NCBI GenBank assembly: GCA_022605955.1
Contig: JAKCOZ010000003.1
Location: 11,231,331 to 11,295,330, forward strand
Origin: Rallus limicola
Taxonomy: Eukaryota > Chordata > Aves > Gruiformes > Rallidae
DNA length: 64,000 nucleotides
Direction: 5' to 3'
In this document: one piece after another, positions 33,001-45,555 of the stretch
Numbering within the stretch: the stretch's first letter is position 1
Layout: the number at the start of each line of letters is the position of its first letter
Program-made: the position numbers and the translations under genes
The notes under the pieces: model-generated
What the model was told of the DNA's origin: nothing
What the model saw: the letters and a program-made list of their open reading frames with translations, nothing else
Databases searched by the model: none

Positions 33001-36000
33001 TGAATTAATAGGATACACTTGATTCTCTGCACTTCCCTTTTCCCCTTGTTTCCTACTGCATAATATATCCCTTGAACCAGAAATAAAAGCCTGTGTGAAG
33101 TCTTGTTGTAATACATAGAAAAGGATGCAGTGTACCAAACCAACAGAAAAAAAGAGTGGTAGGAAATTCACAGTATCTAACAGGAGACATATAAGACTGA
33201 AGCAAAAGCAAATAAACCATAAACTCTCTGGTAATCATCAACATCAACTGTTAAGATCCTATACAACCTTCGTAGTGTATGCAACCTCAGCTTTGTGCAG
33301 CAGAAGCACTAACATCGTTGATACTTCACAACCAGCAATGAGGACTTTGGAGCAGTCTGAGAGACAGGGGAACAAGCTCAACTCACCAACCACTGTGCTT
33401 CCACTGGCTCCCCTCCAAAGCACACAGCCGGCCAGGAGGGAAGAGCCTCTGAAAACCTACAACCCATCAGAGGACCCGCTGTTCTAGCCATGTCTGCTGA
33501 GCTCTGTGATAAATGCTACTGAACTTGTTGCTTCATGAAAGAGGGTAAGAGGACATACAGAAGTAGTCAGCAGTAATTTGCTAATTACAGTAAATTTTAT
33601 AACTTAGCCTAATTAGTAGTAACTTCTTTACAAGCTTCTTGCAAATCTTCTAATTAGGTGAATGGTGTCTGGACTATGTTACAGAATTAAGCATAATCTC
33701 TTCCAAACCAAGTAAGTATGTAAAGAGGTTGATTAAAATAGTCACAGGAAAAAAGAACAACCATTTGGAAACCTCAGTAAACAGAAAACTAAATTCCTGT
33801 TTCCTACCTTCTTTTCTGGAAAAGACGACTGTGTTTTCATCTATCAAAAAATGGAAAGAACTAAGTTTTATTTTCAGGAAGAAAACAGTATGCAAAACCA
33901 CAGACTCATCTACACTTTTTCCAAATCATGCTGTACTAAGAACTGCATTTATATTTAGGTATAAATAAATTTAGCATAAGGAATATTTTCAGATCATTTG
34001 ATTGAAAGACTGTTGAACAACACTGGAAGAAAAACAACCACTTAGAACAATGACAGGATCTCCCAGAGCCTATACAGCTGTAAGGAACAGTTTGCAGGAA
34101 ATACCCCATCCACTTCCCGGTCTCCTTTATTATTTCACATTCCAACCTGTATTAACTCTCCGACACTCTGCAGCCTAACTCGCTGCCCAGAGAACACAAC
34201 ACCACGCTAACAGCTGAATAAGCAGCTCTTTCAGCCAGCACTTTCCAGGGCCTAACCTGCAGTATGGAAGTTTTCCCTTTAAAAATGTTAACTAACTGGA
34301 ATAAAAGAACATTGATAGTAACAGGGAAGAGACTGAATGCCTTCTGTCTAATTCCTGAAATCACCTACCTCATTCCTGGAAAATGAATTAAAAAGTTGGT
34401 TCAGAAACTGTGATAAAAGAAGCTGCTACTTTTCAGAAGGGGAGTCTCAGTTTTATGCAGAATGGTGAAGTGGAAGAGAGTTTTAAATTAAAAGGCTGCA
34501 AATCAGACTGCACTCACAAAGCAGAGGAAATGCAACTTTAAATTTGCTCTCTCCTACTAAAAATTACTTACATACTGGCCCCTCCTTAAAATAAGCTTAA
34601 GTGGGCTTCACATACATGAATTCTTATGATAAAATTAATTTTTAAAAAAGTAATAATTTTTAAAGTCTTTGCTGTGCTTGCACGTTAAATTGTTTCACAG
34701 GAATGATTCTGAATTCACTAGTTGAGAGTAGGAAGTCTCTACTGTTACAATTTCTCGTTAACCAGGTGAGTTTTGAATGCTTCTAGTTAGGGCAAGGTCA
34801 GTGGCAAAGCTTGATGTGAAAAGATCCGGTTAATTATAATGTCACCAACTCTGTTACTACTATTATTTTCCAATGCCTATTGTAAGGAAAATGGGAAGGA
34901 CATAAAGAAGTAGATTGTAGCTTTGTTTGCAAAGTTCTTATGCCATTCCCACTAGCACTTCATGTGCTGAAAGCACAGTCTTCAAATAAATGCTAGGTGG
35001 CTTTCAGCCTAACCCCTGCTGAACATGCACATCGTGCACTTCTTCCTTTGTTTGGAAAATACACGCCAGGAAGCAGCTCATCAGCTGACGCAGGAAGGGA
35101 GCTGAATGCTACAAAGAGACCACAGCCAGCTCCTCAACGAAGTGGGTTTAAAAAAAACTAACAATTACAAAAAAATTACAAGAATTTGCATCAGACATCT
35201 TAAAACCCTCCTTTATTTGGCAATCTTAAATACTGTTAAGACTGGTGAAAGTTCACCCTTAAAAGCTACGGACGGGCTGCTGCTAAGTCACCTGATGTGA
35301 CTCCATCTGCAGCGTGGAAAGATCTTACAGCTGCTCCCCATTACACCACACCGGTAGATGCAAACTGATCGATACTTACCTCCCGTTCCATCAGTTCCCT
35401 GTGCCTCCTAGCGCCTTCGTGCCTCCATAACTTCAGAGAAACCACCGCACTAATCAGATACATGATCACCGTGACAAACAAGAAGATGATGGCTGCGGTC
35501 TGACCACCCTCCACGCGGCAAAAGGACGCATTTATCGGTGTCTTAAACAGCTGGTAGTAGCAGAGCCCACCGCGGTTGGTGTCGTTGACGTACACTATGG
35601 CAGCTGACATGTACAGAAGGAACATGGCCACGTTAATTCCGAACTCAGTCAGAGGCCACCAGTTGGAGTCAAGGAGGATAGTCCGGTAGTACATGGACAT
35701 GCCCAGCACCAGCAGCACTATGGTGACTACCCACGCCATTCCCGCCACCACCAGGACGAAAGGCGTCTTGGGTCCGCTGTAGGAGTAGCCTCCATAAGCG
35801 CTGCCGGCCCCATAGCCGTAGGGCTGCGAGTACCCAAACACGTTGTTCCACTCGTTATCCTTGTGCACGTAGGCCGTGACGCAGGCAAAGACGGCGGCGC
35901 CCAGCAGCAGCTCCACGACACACAGGATCCTGAGCAGGCCGGCCCAGGACTTCATGTAGGCGTAGCGCTGGTTGTAAGCCTCCACCCGCTCGCTGTACGT

Positions 36001-36486
36001 CTGGCCGGTGGCAGCGTGGCGCTCCAGCGACCCGAAGGGGTCCCCGGGAAGCATGGCTTCGGCCTCCTTCCGCGAGTCGTAGCTCCCGCCCGATCCTCCG
36101 TAGGGATCCTTGTACGAGCCGGGCACCGACTTGGGCTCCCGCGGCAGAGGCGGCGAGCACTCGACACCGTCCGAGACGTACCTGATGTCTGAGGCCGTGC
36201 CGTCCCAGCTGGAGTCGTTGTTGCGTTTCCCTCTGAAGAAGTTCTTCCACGAGTCCGGGATGAACCGCCGGACCGGCTTGAGCTCGGCCGGCACGCTCGG
36301 GCCGGGGCTGTCGTCCCCGGGGTAGGCGCCGGGGCCGAAGGGGGGCTGCAGGGGAAGCGGGGGCGGCGGCAAGGGAGCGGCGGCCACCGGCTCCGCGTCC
36401 CGGGGGAGCGGGGAGCCCGGTCCGGCCCCACGGGGCAGGACGGACCTGCCGGGCCGCCCGCCCTCCGAGCCGTTGCTCCTCGACAT
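30054..36486 (-). CDS. MARVELD2: MARVELD2 (tricellulin), complete, 5 coding exons, 527 aa
   Basis: Tricellulin is a four-pass MARVEL-domain protein that seals tricellular tight junctions. Coding exons on the - strand: 35380-36486, 32543-32679, 31542-31713, 31084-31134 and 30054-30170. All have GT-AG borders and consistent phase, totalling 1584 bases. The N-terminal cytoplasmic part holds the family motifs [15 protein letters not shown] and [15 protein letters not shown]. The first long exon carries four membrane segments (including [18 protein letters not shown] and [20 protein letters not shown]). The last exons encode the occludin/ELL coiled-coil domain ([39 protein letters not shown]), ending NWNVET. 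The start at 36484-36486 is preferred over an in-frame upstream ATG because MSRSNG aligns with the family N terminus. It is shorter than human (558 aa), mostly in the N-terminal tail. Occludin was considered, but the N-terminal motifs fit tricellulin. Confidence 0.95.
31140..31155. repeat. Short (GA)n microsatellite
   Basis: Eight GA units just upstream (on the - strand) of the 31084-31134 MARVELD2 exon, before its AG acceptor. Confidence 0.8.
31865..32065 (-). repeat. CR1 LINE 3' fragment in a MARVELD2 intron
   Basis: It starts AATCACAGAATCTCAAAACG, then 'ggttggaagggacctttggagaccatctggtccaac' and 'ctgggcagcctgtgctc', the reverse complement of a CR1 3' end. It lies between MARVELD2 exons 32543-32679 and 31542-31713. 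Confidence 0.9.
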
Positions 36487-37130
36487 GGCTGGCGCTGGGC
36501 CCGGCGTCAGGCGCTCCCCGGCCCCGCTCGGCCGCCTCTCATTCACCCGACGGGAGGAAGCCGCCGCCGAGTCCCAAGGGCGGCCGCCGTCGGTGCGGAA
36601 GAACAGGGGTGATCCCCGCGGCGTAGCGCGTCGGTAACCCGGCCTGGGAAGCACCCTACACCCCGTTCCGCGTCCGAACCCCCGGCAGCGGGCAGCCCTC
36701 GGCACCTGCACCGCCCCGCCCAGGCGGCCTCACCTGCGGCGCCCGAGCTGCCCTCGCCCGGGGAGGCGGGAGCTTCCGGCCGGCAAGCCCCGGCGGCGAG
36801 CGGCGGGCCTTGCGGAGCCGGCGCGGCGGGAGCGGTCGCTTTCCCGCCCGCTGCTCCGGGGCGCGGCCGCCGGTGAGGAGTGCCGGGGCTCCGCGGTATC
36901 GATGAGCCCGGTGAGTCACGAGTCCCGGTGAAACTCTGAACTTCCGAGCGTTTGCTGGGACACACGACAATCCCTTTGCCCTGTGGGTTTCGGAACGGGC
37001 TTGTGGCGTCCCCGGCGCGGCTGCAGTTGGCAGGGAAGACCGGCACGCCGCACCAGCATCTTCACGGCGTGCCACGGACGCGAGGATCCCTGCTTCGCTC
37101 CTCGGTTCCCCCGCCGCCCCACGCCCCGAT
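35700..37130 (-). promoter_or_regulatory. CpG island over the MARVELD2 first coding exon and upstream
   Basis: A dense GC/CpG block covers the 5' half of the large first coding exon and about 650 bases upstream of the ATG. It ends at an abrupt change to AT-rich sequence near 37130. It probably holds the promoter and 5' UTR. Long frames on both strands here are composition artefacts. Confidence 0.65.
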
Positions 37131-38960
37131 ATATCACACAAGTATTTTCAGAAGCCGTACAGCGTGTATTCAGTGTAGAGTTTTTAAACGTTTTGGGGTT
37201 TATTTGTATTTTGTGCCAACATAAAATATCTGTGACTGAGAACAAAGCAGCACCAGTACAGTAGGAATTCTATCTACAGCATTGGTATTTCCTACATATA
37301 CACTACAGCCTCTTCTTTCAGAAGGTTCAAACTTCCAAACAACAAGTTTTTGAAGATATAAATTCCAGTAAAACCTTCAAACTTGTCAAATGTAGACTCC
37401 AGAAACATGCTGTAGAAAGGTAAACTAAATGGATAAGCGTTAAATGCATAAAAAAGTGACACTACCTATGCCCTGCGTCTTTCTAACTGTATTGGTCTTA
37501 ATTTGTGATCACTCCTGTAGCCCAGAACAGGCAGGGAATGGCTTGTGATTGATTCAATATTCAACCCGGGTCTGATCCTGCAAACTGAAGGGGAAGGTGA
37601 GGAAACTTTACTCTGCCTTCTACCCCACCTATCTCGTGAAAGGAGTACTTTTATACAGACTATTCCCTCTTTAGTGAAGATTTTTGTAGCATATTAAACC
37701 ATCCTGGTTGATACTTTTTTATATTCAGTCACTATCTTATTCCTCTGTTTTTAATTTATCTGCCTTCCTGAGGGCCAGAGCTGCAGCAGGCAGAGGCTGA
37801 CAGAAGAGCAATTCATTTCCACTGCACTAGAAGAGGAAATCCATCCCAGTCATTCTGCTTTTCTGCACCTGTGCAGCCAGAGCATACGCATCAGCAGGGC
37901 CCCTCTTTTAACTGGCAAAGAATTCTGGCTTGCCACAGTTTCTATCAGTAGACTTTAACCTGTATAATTTTCACACCAACGGGAAGTTACCATGCTAGAA
38001 ATGCTTCCTGCTGTCTTGGCACAGAACATGCAGTATAAAGGACTGCTCACACTTTATGCAAATTTCTGCCTTCACTGATGCCCAATAAAACTCTATTCAC
38101 CACCATTAATTATTATTAGCAATAAAACTCTATTCACCACCATTAATTCAAGTCTTAAACATTCTTGTCCTGCATCATTACCAGCAGTATTACATTTTGT
38201 GTCTCTCCACAGCTTCCAATTTTAGGTATTTGTATCCAGAACTCAACACTCTATAACTTGCATGAGAACCCACAGAGTATGCTACTGTTCACTCAGATAA
38301 AGCTTGAAAAGTACAGACCCAACTTACTAATGCTGGTCCAAAATGTTTACCAGTATTTAAATGTATGCTGCAGCCAATACGAATGGCATAAGGAATTGAT
38401 TTGTACAGTTACAAACATTTTTGCTGAGACTAGGGAGATTGCAAATTACCCGTTTGGGATGCCTTCCGTTCTTCCTGACTAGCAACCAAACTGGGGTTTA
38501 ATGTGTCTATTGGGGAGCAGGGTGGTTGTTGGGTAACATAGCCTTAATCTTACTGATAGTTCATTGTTAAACTCAGGCAGCGGTAGTACAGTGATAAATA
38601 GGAAATAATATGTCATGTCCTGACAAATGCTCTCTTGGCTAAGAGAAGGAAAAGTTAGGCTCATGTCAGTTAACTGTGATCATGATCCTTTATCAGAAAA
38701 GACCATCACAATTAAATCTCTTTGTCCATTTCAGAAATATCAAAGTTACAGAAATGTAACTGAGGCTCATACAAATCATACAAATGATCATACAAATGAT
38801 CCTTCTGTTTCAGAAGAATCATTGAGTCATGGAACAGCATGTCATGTTGTGTCACCCCGTCAGCACTATACAGCCCGTAAGTAGAGCATTTCAGTCTCAC
38901 AACTGACCAAAATTACTTTTTTTTCAGTGTTCTAGCATCTAAGACAGGCACTTCAGTTGC
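37131..38960. other. Intergenic upstream of MARVELD2; small local duplications only
   Basis: No gene is recognised. A ~30-base direct repeat ('aataaaactctattcaccaccattaatt') occurs twice around 38085-38150, and a short tandem 'catacaaatgat' motif lies at about 38770-38800. Otherwise unique-looking AT-rich DNA. Confidence 0.5.
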
Positions 38961-38967
38961 TTCCGTG

Positions 38968-39357
38968 ATGGAGAGATGGGACACAGCTTGATGCAAGCAA
39001 AAGTCGATTTATTGTATAAAATCATTCCTTTAAATATGCTCAGAGGACTGTGTGCTTTAAACAGATTGGTCCTTTCGTACATACACTGCTTGTGGGGCTA
39101 TATTTGGTTGGTCAGTGGTCTGCTGTCACACCAGCAACCTTATCTTACCATGCTAATACAACTTATAAAACCTCAATAGACAGCAGGCATACCTTAGCAA
39201 AAGAAGAGGCTTCTTCTGGCGCCTGTCTCAGCAGGGGGCATGCAACTTTGTTTATTTCAGTTTTGCCACCAGTTTATATGGCCTAAAGGCTCCATCCTGT
39301 TAGCTATTAACCTAGCAGTGCTTGAGGCTTTGTCCTCCAAGCCCAATGCCACAAGTT
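38968..39357 (-). mobile_element. LTR-like element, copy 1
   Basis: The sequence from 'gacacagcttgatgcaagcaaaagtcgatttattgtataaaatc' to 'caatgcca' is closely similar to 56280-56642, where element borders can be inferred. It carries a TTTATT (AATAAA on -), which suggests - orientation. It is probably a solo LTR; no coding sequence is attached. Confidence 0.6.
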
Positions 39358-39489
39358 GCTGTGGGTTTATAAAAATCTTTGTGCTAAACAAATGCGGACC
39401 CTATGTTCTGACAGACCAGTCAGAAATACCAGTGGTGCCATCTAATTTCCAAGGTGCTTGTTAAAATATTGTTGCAGTTACACATGTAT

Positions 39490-40695
39490 ACAACTACTTC
39501 CAAGGAAGGGAGACCGGCTAAATAAACTGGGTAACCAGTCCATGGATCCTGATGGGATGCACTGAAGTGCTGAGGGAGCTGGGAGAAGTCATTGCTAAGC
39601 CACTCTCCACCATCTTTGAAAGGTTCTGGAGAACCGGCAAGGTGCCTGAAGATTGGAGGAAAGCCAGTGTCACTCCAGCCTTCCAAAAAGGGCAAGAAGG
39701 ATGACCTAGGAAACTACAGACCAGTCAGCCTTATATCCATCTGTGGAAAGACATTGGAGCAGCTCATTCTGGGGATCTCAAAACATGCGGAGGAAAAGAA
39801 GGTTGTCAGAAATCAACATGGATTCACTAAGGGGAAGTCATGTCTGACTAACGTGATAGTCTTCTACAAGGTCATGACTGGACAGGTAGACAAAAGGGGA
39901 GCGGTGGATGATGTCTACTTTGACATCAGCAAGGCTTTTTACACCATCTCCCACAGCATCTTCACAGACAAGCTCAGGAAATGTGGGCTAGATGAATGGA
40001 CAGTGGGGTGGACTGAAAATTGGCTGAAAGAGAGAGCCCAGAGGTTTTTGATCAGTGACACAGAGTCTAGTTGGAGGTCTGTACAGTGGTGTTCCTCAAG
40101 GGTCAGTTCTGGGTCCAGCTCTGTTCAATATACTCATCAATGGCTTGCAAGAGGGGACAGAGTGTACCCTCAGCAAGTTCACTGATGATACAAAACTGGG
40201 AGGAGTGGCTGACAGGCTGGAAGCCTGTGCCACCATCCAGTGAGTCCTGGACAGGCTGGAGAGCTGGGCAGAGAGTAATCTCAGTAAATTCAACAAGTGT
40301 AGGGTCCTGCACCTAGAGAGGAATAATCCCAGTCACCAGTACAGGTTAGGGGCTGGCCTGCTGGGAAGCAGCTCTGTGGAAAAAGACTTCTGAGTGCTGG
40401 TGCACAACAAGTTAGCTAGAAGCCAGCAATGTGCCCTCATGGCCAAGAAAGTCAGTGGCATATTGAGGTGTATCAAAGTGTGGTCAGCAGGTTGAGGGAG
40501 GTTCCCCTCCCCCTCTATTCTGCCCTGGTGAGGCCTCGTGTGGAACATTGTGTGCAGTTCTGGGCTCCCTGGCTGAAGAAGGACAGGGAAATACTGGAGA
40601 GGATACAAAAAAGGGCTATAAAGATGAATGATAAGGGGACTAAAACACCTCTTTATGAAGAGAAGCTGAGGGACAGTTTTGGCTAGACAACTGTC
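39490..40695 (+). mobile_element. CR1 LINE, RT-domain remnant
   Basis: The reading on + shows CR1 ORF2 from before the RT core ([33 protein letters not shown]) through the catalytic area and thumb, with several frameshifts and stops. A further CR1 piece follows immediately. Inactive. Confidence 0.88.
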
Positions 40696-40825
40696 ATGCA
40701 GAGAAGGACCTGGCTGACTGCAGGCTGAATATGAGTCAGGTGGCCAGGAAGGCCAATGGCATCCTGGCTTGTATCAAAAATAGTGCAGCCAGTAGGTCTA
40801 GGGAGGTGACTGGGCCCTTGTACCA
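40696..40825 (+). repeat. Second CR1 fragment abutting the previous one
   Basis: It repeats the ORF2 segment 'gtggccaggaaggccaatggcatcctggcttgtatcaaaaatagtg' that also occurs upstream in the neighbouring CR1 near 40440-40490. It is therefore a separate, short CR1 copy or a local duplication rather than continuation of the same element. Confidence 0.7.
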
Positions 40826-41815
40826 GAGCATATTTACAGATTGCCTCCACAGGATACTAAATCCCTACTGTCTGTCAACAGTTTATTATGTAGAGTTATT
40901 ACTACATAACCTGCAAAATTAATTATTCTGCCTTAGTTAAGGCTTAAAACCTTTTATTAGAAGTAATTAACAGTAGCACAGTGATACAGCTGCCTGAAGA
41001 GTGATTTTTGGATTGCATACCATACACTGTCATCACCTGCTACTGGATTGCTTCGTGCTACACCAATTTTTTTTTCATGCACTGCAAACTTTGATTTTGT
41101 TTACTTTATCTAGGAAAGGCTTTTTAAAGACTTTCAGGTCTGTTGATGCTACTTTAAAAGGATCCATAAGCATTGAATATCTAATTAATGTAGTCTAGTG
41201 ATTTCCAAAAGGCTTCTTGGCTATGTCCCCTAATGGCTTTCAAAAGAAACATTACGCCTTAAAAGAATACTTAAACCTAAAAGAAGAATTTAATAGTACA
41301 GTCTGATAAATAATTAACAGATAGGAGATAGGGGAGGGGAGTGTGAGTTAATAGTTAACTCCTGCACTGAAGGAAAGTTGCCAGTACAGTTCTGCAGAGA
41401 TCAGTGCTAGGGCCTAGGCTATTCCTAAATGTAACCCTGTGAAAAAAAGGGGTGAAGAGTGAAACCAGCAACTACAGGATGACAGGCAAGTAAGGATATG
41501 TGCTGGCAGAAGTGTGCAGTGACTTTATGGGACTGAATGACAGGGCAATAACATGACAACATTCAGTGTACAGAGATACCTGAAATTCATGCAGTAAAAA
41601 AAAGTAAGAAGAATTTAAGATACTGGAACATGAGGACCCTGACTTACATATTTAGAAAGCATCACATATGACTCGCTTCCAGGAGACAGATACTTGCTTA
41701 ATTCTTTAAGTTAAACAAGTTTTAGAGTTTCCCAGGGTCACATTCTTGGTTTGTCCTGGTCTTCCCAAGGACCATAGTATAGATGCTACCATATCCAATA
41801 CTTCATAAGGAGTAC
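40826..41815. other. AT-rich intergenic, nothing recognised
   Basis: No exon or RNA gene is seen. The part from 41370 to 41450 has weak similarity to ERV/CR1 text but no definable borders. Confidence 0.4.
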
Positions 41816-41819
41816 CTCC

Positions 41820-41987
41820 TACTTTTGTAGGATTTTTCTCAGTCAGTGGGTGTATCTGAGCTCTCCCTGTCCCTATCTCAACTCCAAACCCTCTCAATAT
41901 ATATTTTCACCCCTGTCCAGCTGGAAAGGGGAGTGATAGAGCGACTTTGGTGGGTGTCTGGCCTCCAGCCAGGGTCAAACCACCACA
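41820..41987 (+). mobile_element. ERVL-like LTR, 3' end fragment
   Basis: 'ccctatctcaactcc...ctctcaatatatattttc...ggaaaggggagtgatagagcgactttggtgggtgtctgg...caaaccaccaca' matches the end of the LTR at 50.88-51.95 kb in the same orientation. It resembles the 3' terminus of a widespread avian ERVL LTR that I recall. Only the last ~170 bases are present. Confidence 0.65.
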
Positions 41988-42229
41988 TCACCCGACTGCA
42001 GAGAGGGACCAATGCAGTCCTTGACCAACAGGGCAGTGTGCTCTGGAGTCGTTGGTCCACTTGTCAGGTAGAGTGCTGTCCCATCTGGGTTGACAGAAAA
42101 CTGTTGTCCCAAAAGTGGGATTATTACCTGGTGTGCATTACACCAGCAAACCTGCAAAGCAGTAGTATTTGATTTATTCCAAGTCTGTGCAGAGATGGTG
42201 CTAAATGAGAAAACTATCACCACAGTACA

Positions 42230-42710
42230 TGGAATCTACAATGTATTTATTTTCTTACAGGATTAAAAAACCCACATAAATTTATGCTAACTGGTTAGTA
42301 ATTACCACATCATCACCTATTGGTTAAGCATATTCAAATTAGCACATATGCTCCTTGAAGGTGGGTGGGTGTCTTTTGCATAGTCCTTGAGTTGGGTTGG
42401 TAGTCACAAACGTCCCTGTCACCTTTACTTTTCTCCTAGTTACTGCTGATTTTTATTGACTTCAGGCCTTTCTGACAGTGCCCCAGCTACCGGGCCTTCT
42501 AGGGCAGGATGGTTCCTCTTTATCAGTCTTTCCTCTCTTCTTCAAAGGTACTTTTTAGCAAAGCATGCACTTTATCAATTCTTAGGCTCATCTTCAAAGG
42601 TCTACTTGTTAGCAAAGCAAGTTATTTAACCCTAAATTAAACAGTGTCTAAGCACTAACCCAAACACATTTCTGTTCCTGAAAAGCTGGAAAAATCTATT
42701 TTATAGGTAT
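42230..42710 (-). mobile_element. LTR-like fragment related to 53.34-54.03 kb
   Basis: The region around 42290-42430 ('catcatcacctattggttaagcatattcaaatt...gctccttgaaggtgg') is similar to 53880-54020. The second copy is part of an LTR followed on - by a primer-binding site, so this is probably the same LTR family on -. Ends are not resolved. Confidence 0.5.
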
Positions 42711-42734
42711 CAGTTCCTGGAGTTGTTTTAAACT

Positions 42735-43115
42735 GCCCTGGTGTTGGCTGGAATAGAGATAGCTACCTTTCTGGTAGCTGCTACAGAGCTGCCTTTGGGA
42801 GTTCAGATGAAAATCATACTGATAACACACAGAAGTTTTAGCTGCTGCCAAGCAGTCAAGTCAATTTTTGCAGACTGCCCTGCCAGTGAGATGGGAGGGG
42901 GCACCCAAGAAGCTGGGAGAGGACACACCCAAACTAGCCAGAGGGCTATTCCATACCATAGGATGTCATATTCTGTTCATAACGGGGTGGGCTGAAAGGT
43001 ATGTCAGCTGAGGGCCTGGCACACCAGCTGGGAGGCCTGGCATGGCAGTTAGGGGTCTGGGGTTCTTGCACAGCAGCCGCCCATGAGAAGCTGTTTGCCA
43101 GCCCAGCCCCTCGCC
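42735..43115 (+). mobile_element. ERVL-like LTR, 5' part
   Basis: 'ggtgttggctggaatagagatagctac' through 'attccataccataggatgtcatattctg' matches my recollection of the 5'/U3 part of the avian ERVL LTR. A reverse-oriented relative is at 60.31-60.92 kb ('atatactgagcatgatatcatatgg...'). No internal ERV sequence is attached. Confidence 0.6.
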
Positions 43116-43800
43116 TAGGCGCAGTGCTGCGGTGCTTCCTGCGAGCAGCCCACAGAGAGGTGCTTGTCGGTGAAGGGGAACTCCACCGTTCTGTTACTCT
43201 GTTTCTCGACAGCGCCCTTCTCTCCCTATCCCTTGAAGTGCTTCGGAGTTAGATGGCCGCTTAGAAGACTGCAGGCTACAGCGACCCTGACCTTGCCACT
43301 GTCCTTACCAGCAGGCTCCATGCTGTTCGCCTCAGTGGTGCAAGTTAGGACCAGCACTCTCTGCAGGCACATGCATCCGTGGGAATAGAGCCACACAGGT
43401 GCCGAGGGATGTGCTTGAAGGCACACAGCACCTCTGAACAAGGGAAATGCAAGAACGTCTTTGTCCGTGTGCTTTAGAAATGATTCAGTGCTGCATGGCA
43501 TTTTGGCAGTCTTTGCCTTAAAAGCCTAGCTGAAGCCACAGTGCCTTTTGGAACTTGCTAAGCCAGATAAATCACTCATCAGATCCTATGAGCCTGACAG
43601 GGAATGCATCCTCTGCAGCTGCAGCAGGATATCATGCAGGAGGGACATGTCCCATGGCCGCAATCCCCAGCAAGCTGGTGCCACCATGGTGGGGTGTGAG
43701 AGGCACCAGGAGAAGGGAGAGAAGGCAACAACCAGGGACTGTGTCAGGAAAAAATCATAGAATTTATTTCCTTTTTCTTCAGTTAATGGAAGGTGAAGCC
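43116..43800. other. GC-moderate intergenic, no gene recognised
   Basis: Short overlapping frames without recognisable content. Part of it may be U5/leader sequence of the preceding LTR. Confidence 0.35.
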
Positions 43801-43802
43801 CT

Positions 43803-44737
43803 ACTAGTGCCACTGGCAGCCACTAGTGTATACTACTGCCACCAGTGAGAGTGCTGGGGGCCCTCCTCTTCCCAGGGTGGATGGCACCGCCAGGAGACAT
43901 TCCCTGTCCTGGCCAGGAGTGGAGAGCCTGTGGCTGCAGTCCAGGGCTGAGGGACCTTCTGCCTTCCACCTCCCCCAGCTGCTCCTGGGGCTGCTCCTGC
44001 TCTGCAGGGGTGGGCACAGAGTGGGGGCAGCTGGGACCTCCATGGAGGGAGCCCCTGCTGTCTGGCATCATCCTCCCCTTCAGAGTTGGCCAAGCTGCTG
44101 GAGGAGGCTAGGTGGGTGGTGGGCATGCCCTGCTGGGAGCTGCTGGGGCTGACTGAAGGGTTGTTGTTGTCCTCCTCCTCTGTGGCTGCATGGGAATGCA
44201 GCAAGCTCCGGGCCTCCTGACTGCATTGGTGCACAATGGTGTTGATGAGGCCATGGACGAGAGGTGCTGCATGTTCCTCCAGCACAGCCTGCAGCATCTG
44301 GACCATGACCTCCCCATGCAGACTGCAGACATGTGTGCAGGATGCTCCTCTCCATGCTCCTTGCCAGCCACAACTGTGCCCCATACATTGCCTCCAGCTC
44401 CTGGTGCAGCCAGAGCAGCATAGGATTGTGGACATGCTGCCATCTTTAGAAGACTCCTGTCCAGACCTTGGGCAGGAGGCCACCACGGCCTCTGGTGCAT
44501 TGCATTGATGATGCCATGTCCCAGCACTGCTCTATTTTCCGCAAGGTCAGCATCCTCTTTCTCATCCAGCCCATAGCAGCACAGGCTGTGCAGGGTCAGC
44601 ATTTCTGCTGCCACTGCCAGCCACACTCTTCCTCTCATATTGCCTGTAGCTCCTGTGCAACCAGGGCAGTATAGGATAGACGAGATGCTGCCATCTTTGC
44701 AAAAGTGCTGTCCCAACCTCAGGGAGGAGTCACCCAC
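43803..44737 (-). pseudogene. TOPORS-like E3 ligase relic, C-terminal region with internal duplication
   Basis: The - strand reading resembles the C-terminal half of an avian multicopy TOPORS-like RING E3 ligase family. It shows a helical segment with CYGLDE and HGIINAMHQ, then a second related segment (SWRQCMGHS, VLEEHAAPLVHGLINTIVHQ), then an acidic/serine stretch (EEEDNNNPSVSPSSS). The C-terminal tail is in another frame (PAEQEQPQEQLGE, GKRRAPSTLTGGSS). The helical segment is present twice, about 270 bases apart, and at least one frameshift separates body and tail. No RING lies on this strand; an oppositely oriented RING relic is at 47.37 kb. Family naming is from recall. Confidence 0.6.
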
Positions 44738-44739
44738 TA

Positions 44740-45555
44740 TTAGAAAAGGAGAAGCAATATGCTCTGTTCAGTGACAGGTCCTATCTCATTGTGGGACAAC
44801 AGAGGAGATGGAAAGCTGACATATGGAGTCATACAGGATAAGTTACAGAAGCAGCTGAAGGAGAAGGTGAATTGAGCCAGTTTACAGAGGTGAAAGCCAT
44901 TAATTTGTCTCTGGACATTGCTGAATGAGAGAAGTGGCTGATGCTCTACCTCTGTACAGACTCATGGGTGGTGGCACATGCCCTGTGGGGGTCATTACAG
45001 CAATGGAAGCAGAGTAACTGGGAGCATCATAGAAATGCCTGTGTACCACAGAGTTGGTACTAAAGAATATCAGAACAAACATTAGGTGGATCAGGCTGCT
45101 AAGACTGGACTGGCTTAGGTAGATACTGACTTGCAACATAGAGGTGAATTGTTGATACTTGATGGGCCCATGATCACAATGCCTCAGGCCATCAGGGAAG
45201 AGATGAAACATATAGATAGGCTTGTGGTTGAGGGGTGAACTTAACTATTGCACAGGTCAGCTATGAATATGAAATATGTGCTGTGATGATTAAACAAGAC
45301 AACAGTTTTTCAGCCTATTTGGCTGAAATATACATATAGGGAGGCCTGGCAGATTATATTACATTCCCACAAACCCACCAGACCAAGTGCCATGTGCTTA
45401 CAATGATGGAAGGAACCACTAGATGGTGGGAAACATACCCCGTGTTCCTTGGCACCACCATGAACACAATCCTGGGCCTTGAGAAGAAAGTCTTATGGCA
45501 ACATGGCACCCCAGGAAGAACTGACAAGGAAACTCATTAATGGAACACCCTGTTG
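44740..45555 (+). mobile_element. Endogenous retrovirus pol remnant (RNase H/integrase), + strand
   Basis: RNase H-like text (YLCTDSWVVAHALWGSLQQW at about 44940-45000) is followed, after a gap and several stops, by integrase core text near 45360-45540 (NTILGLEKKVLWQHGTP). It is clearly related to the - strand copy at 21.66-23.11 kb. It is heavily mutated and has no attached LTR that I can define. Confidence 0.75.

Noticed and set aside
36487..36711. In-frame upstream extension of the MARVELD2 reading frame (start at 36711)
   Set aside because: The extension is arginine/proline-rich CpG-island text without family similarity; the ATG at 36484-36486 aligns with the tricellulin N terminus.
38770..38800. 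Short tandem 'catacaaatgat' motif as a regulatory array
   Set aside because: Only two to three imperfect units; nothing supports a function.
43826..44152. + strand frames antisense to the TOPORS-like relic
   Set aside because: They are shadows of the - strand relic.
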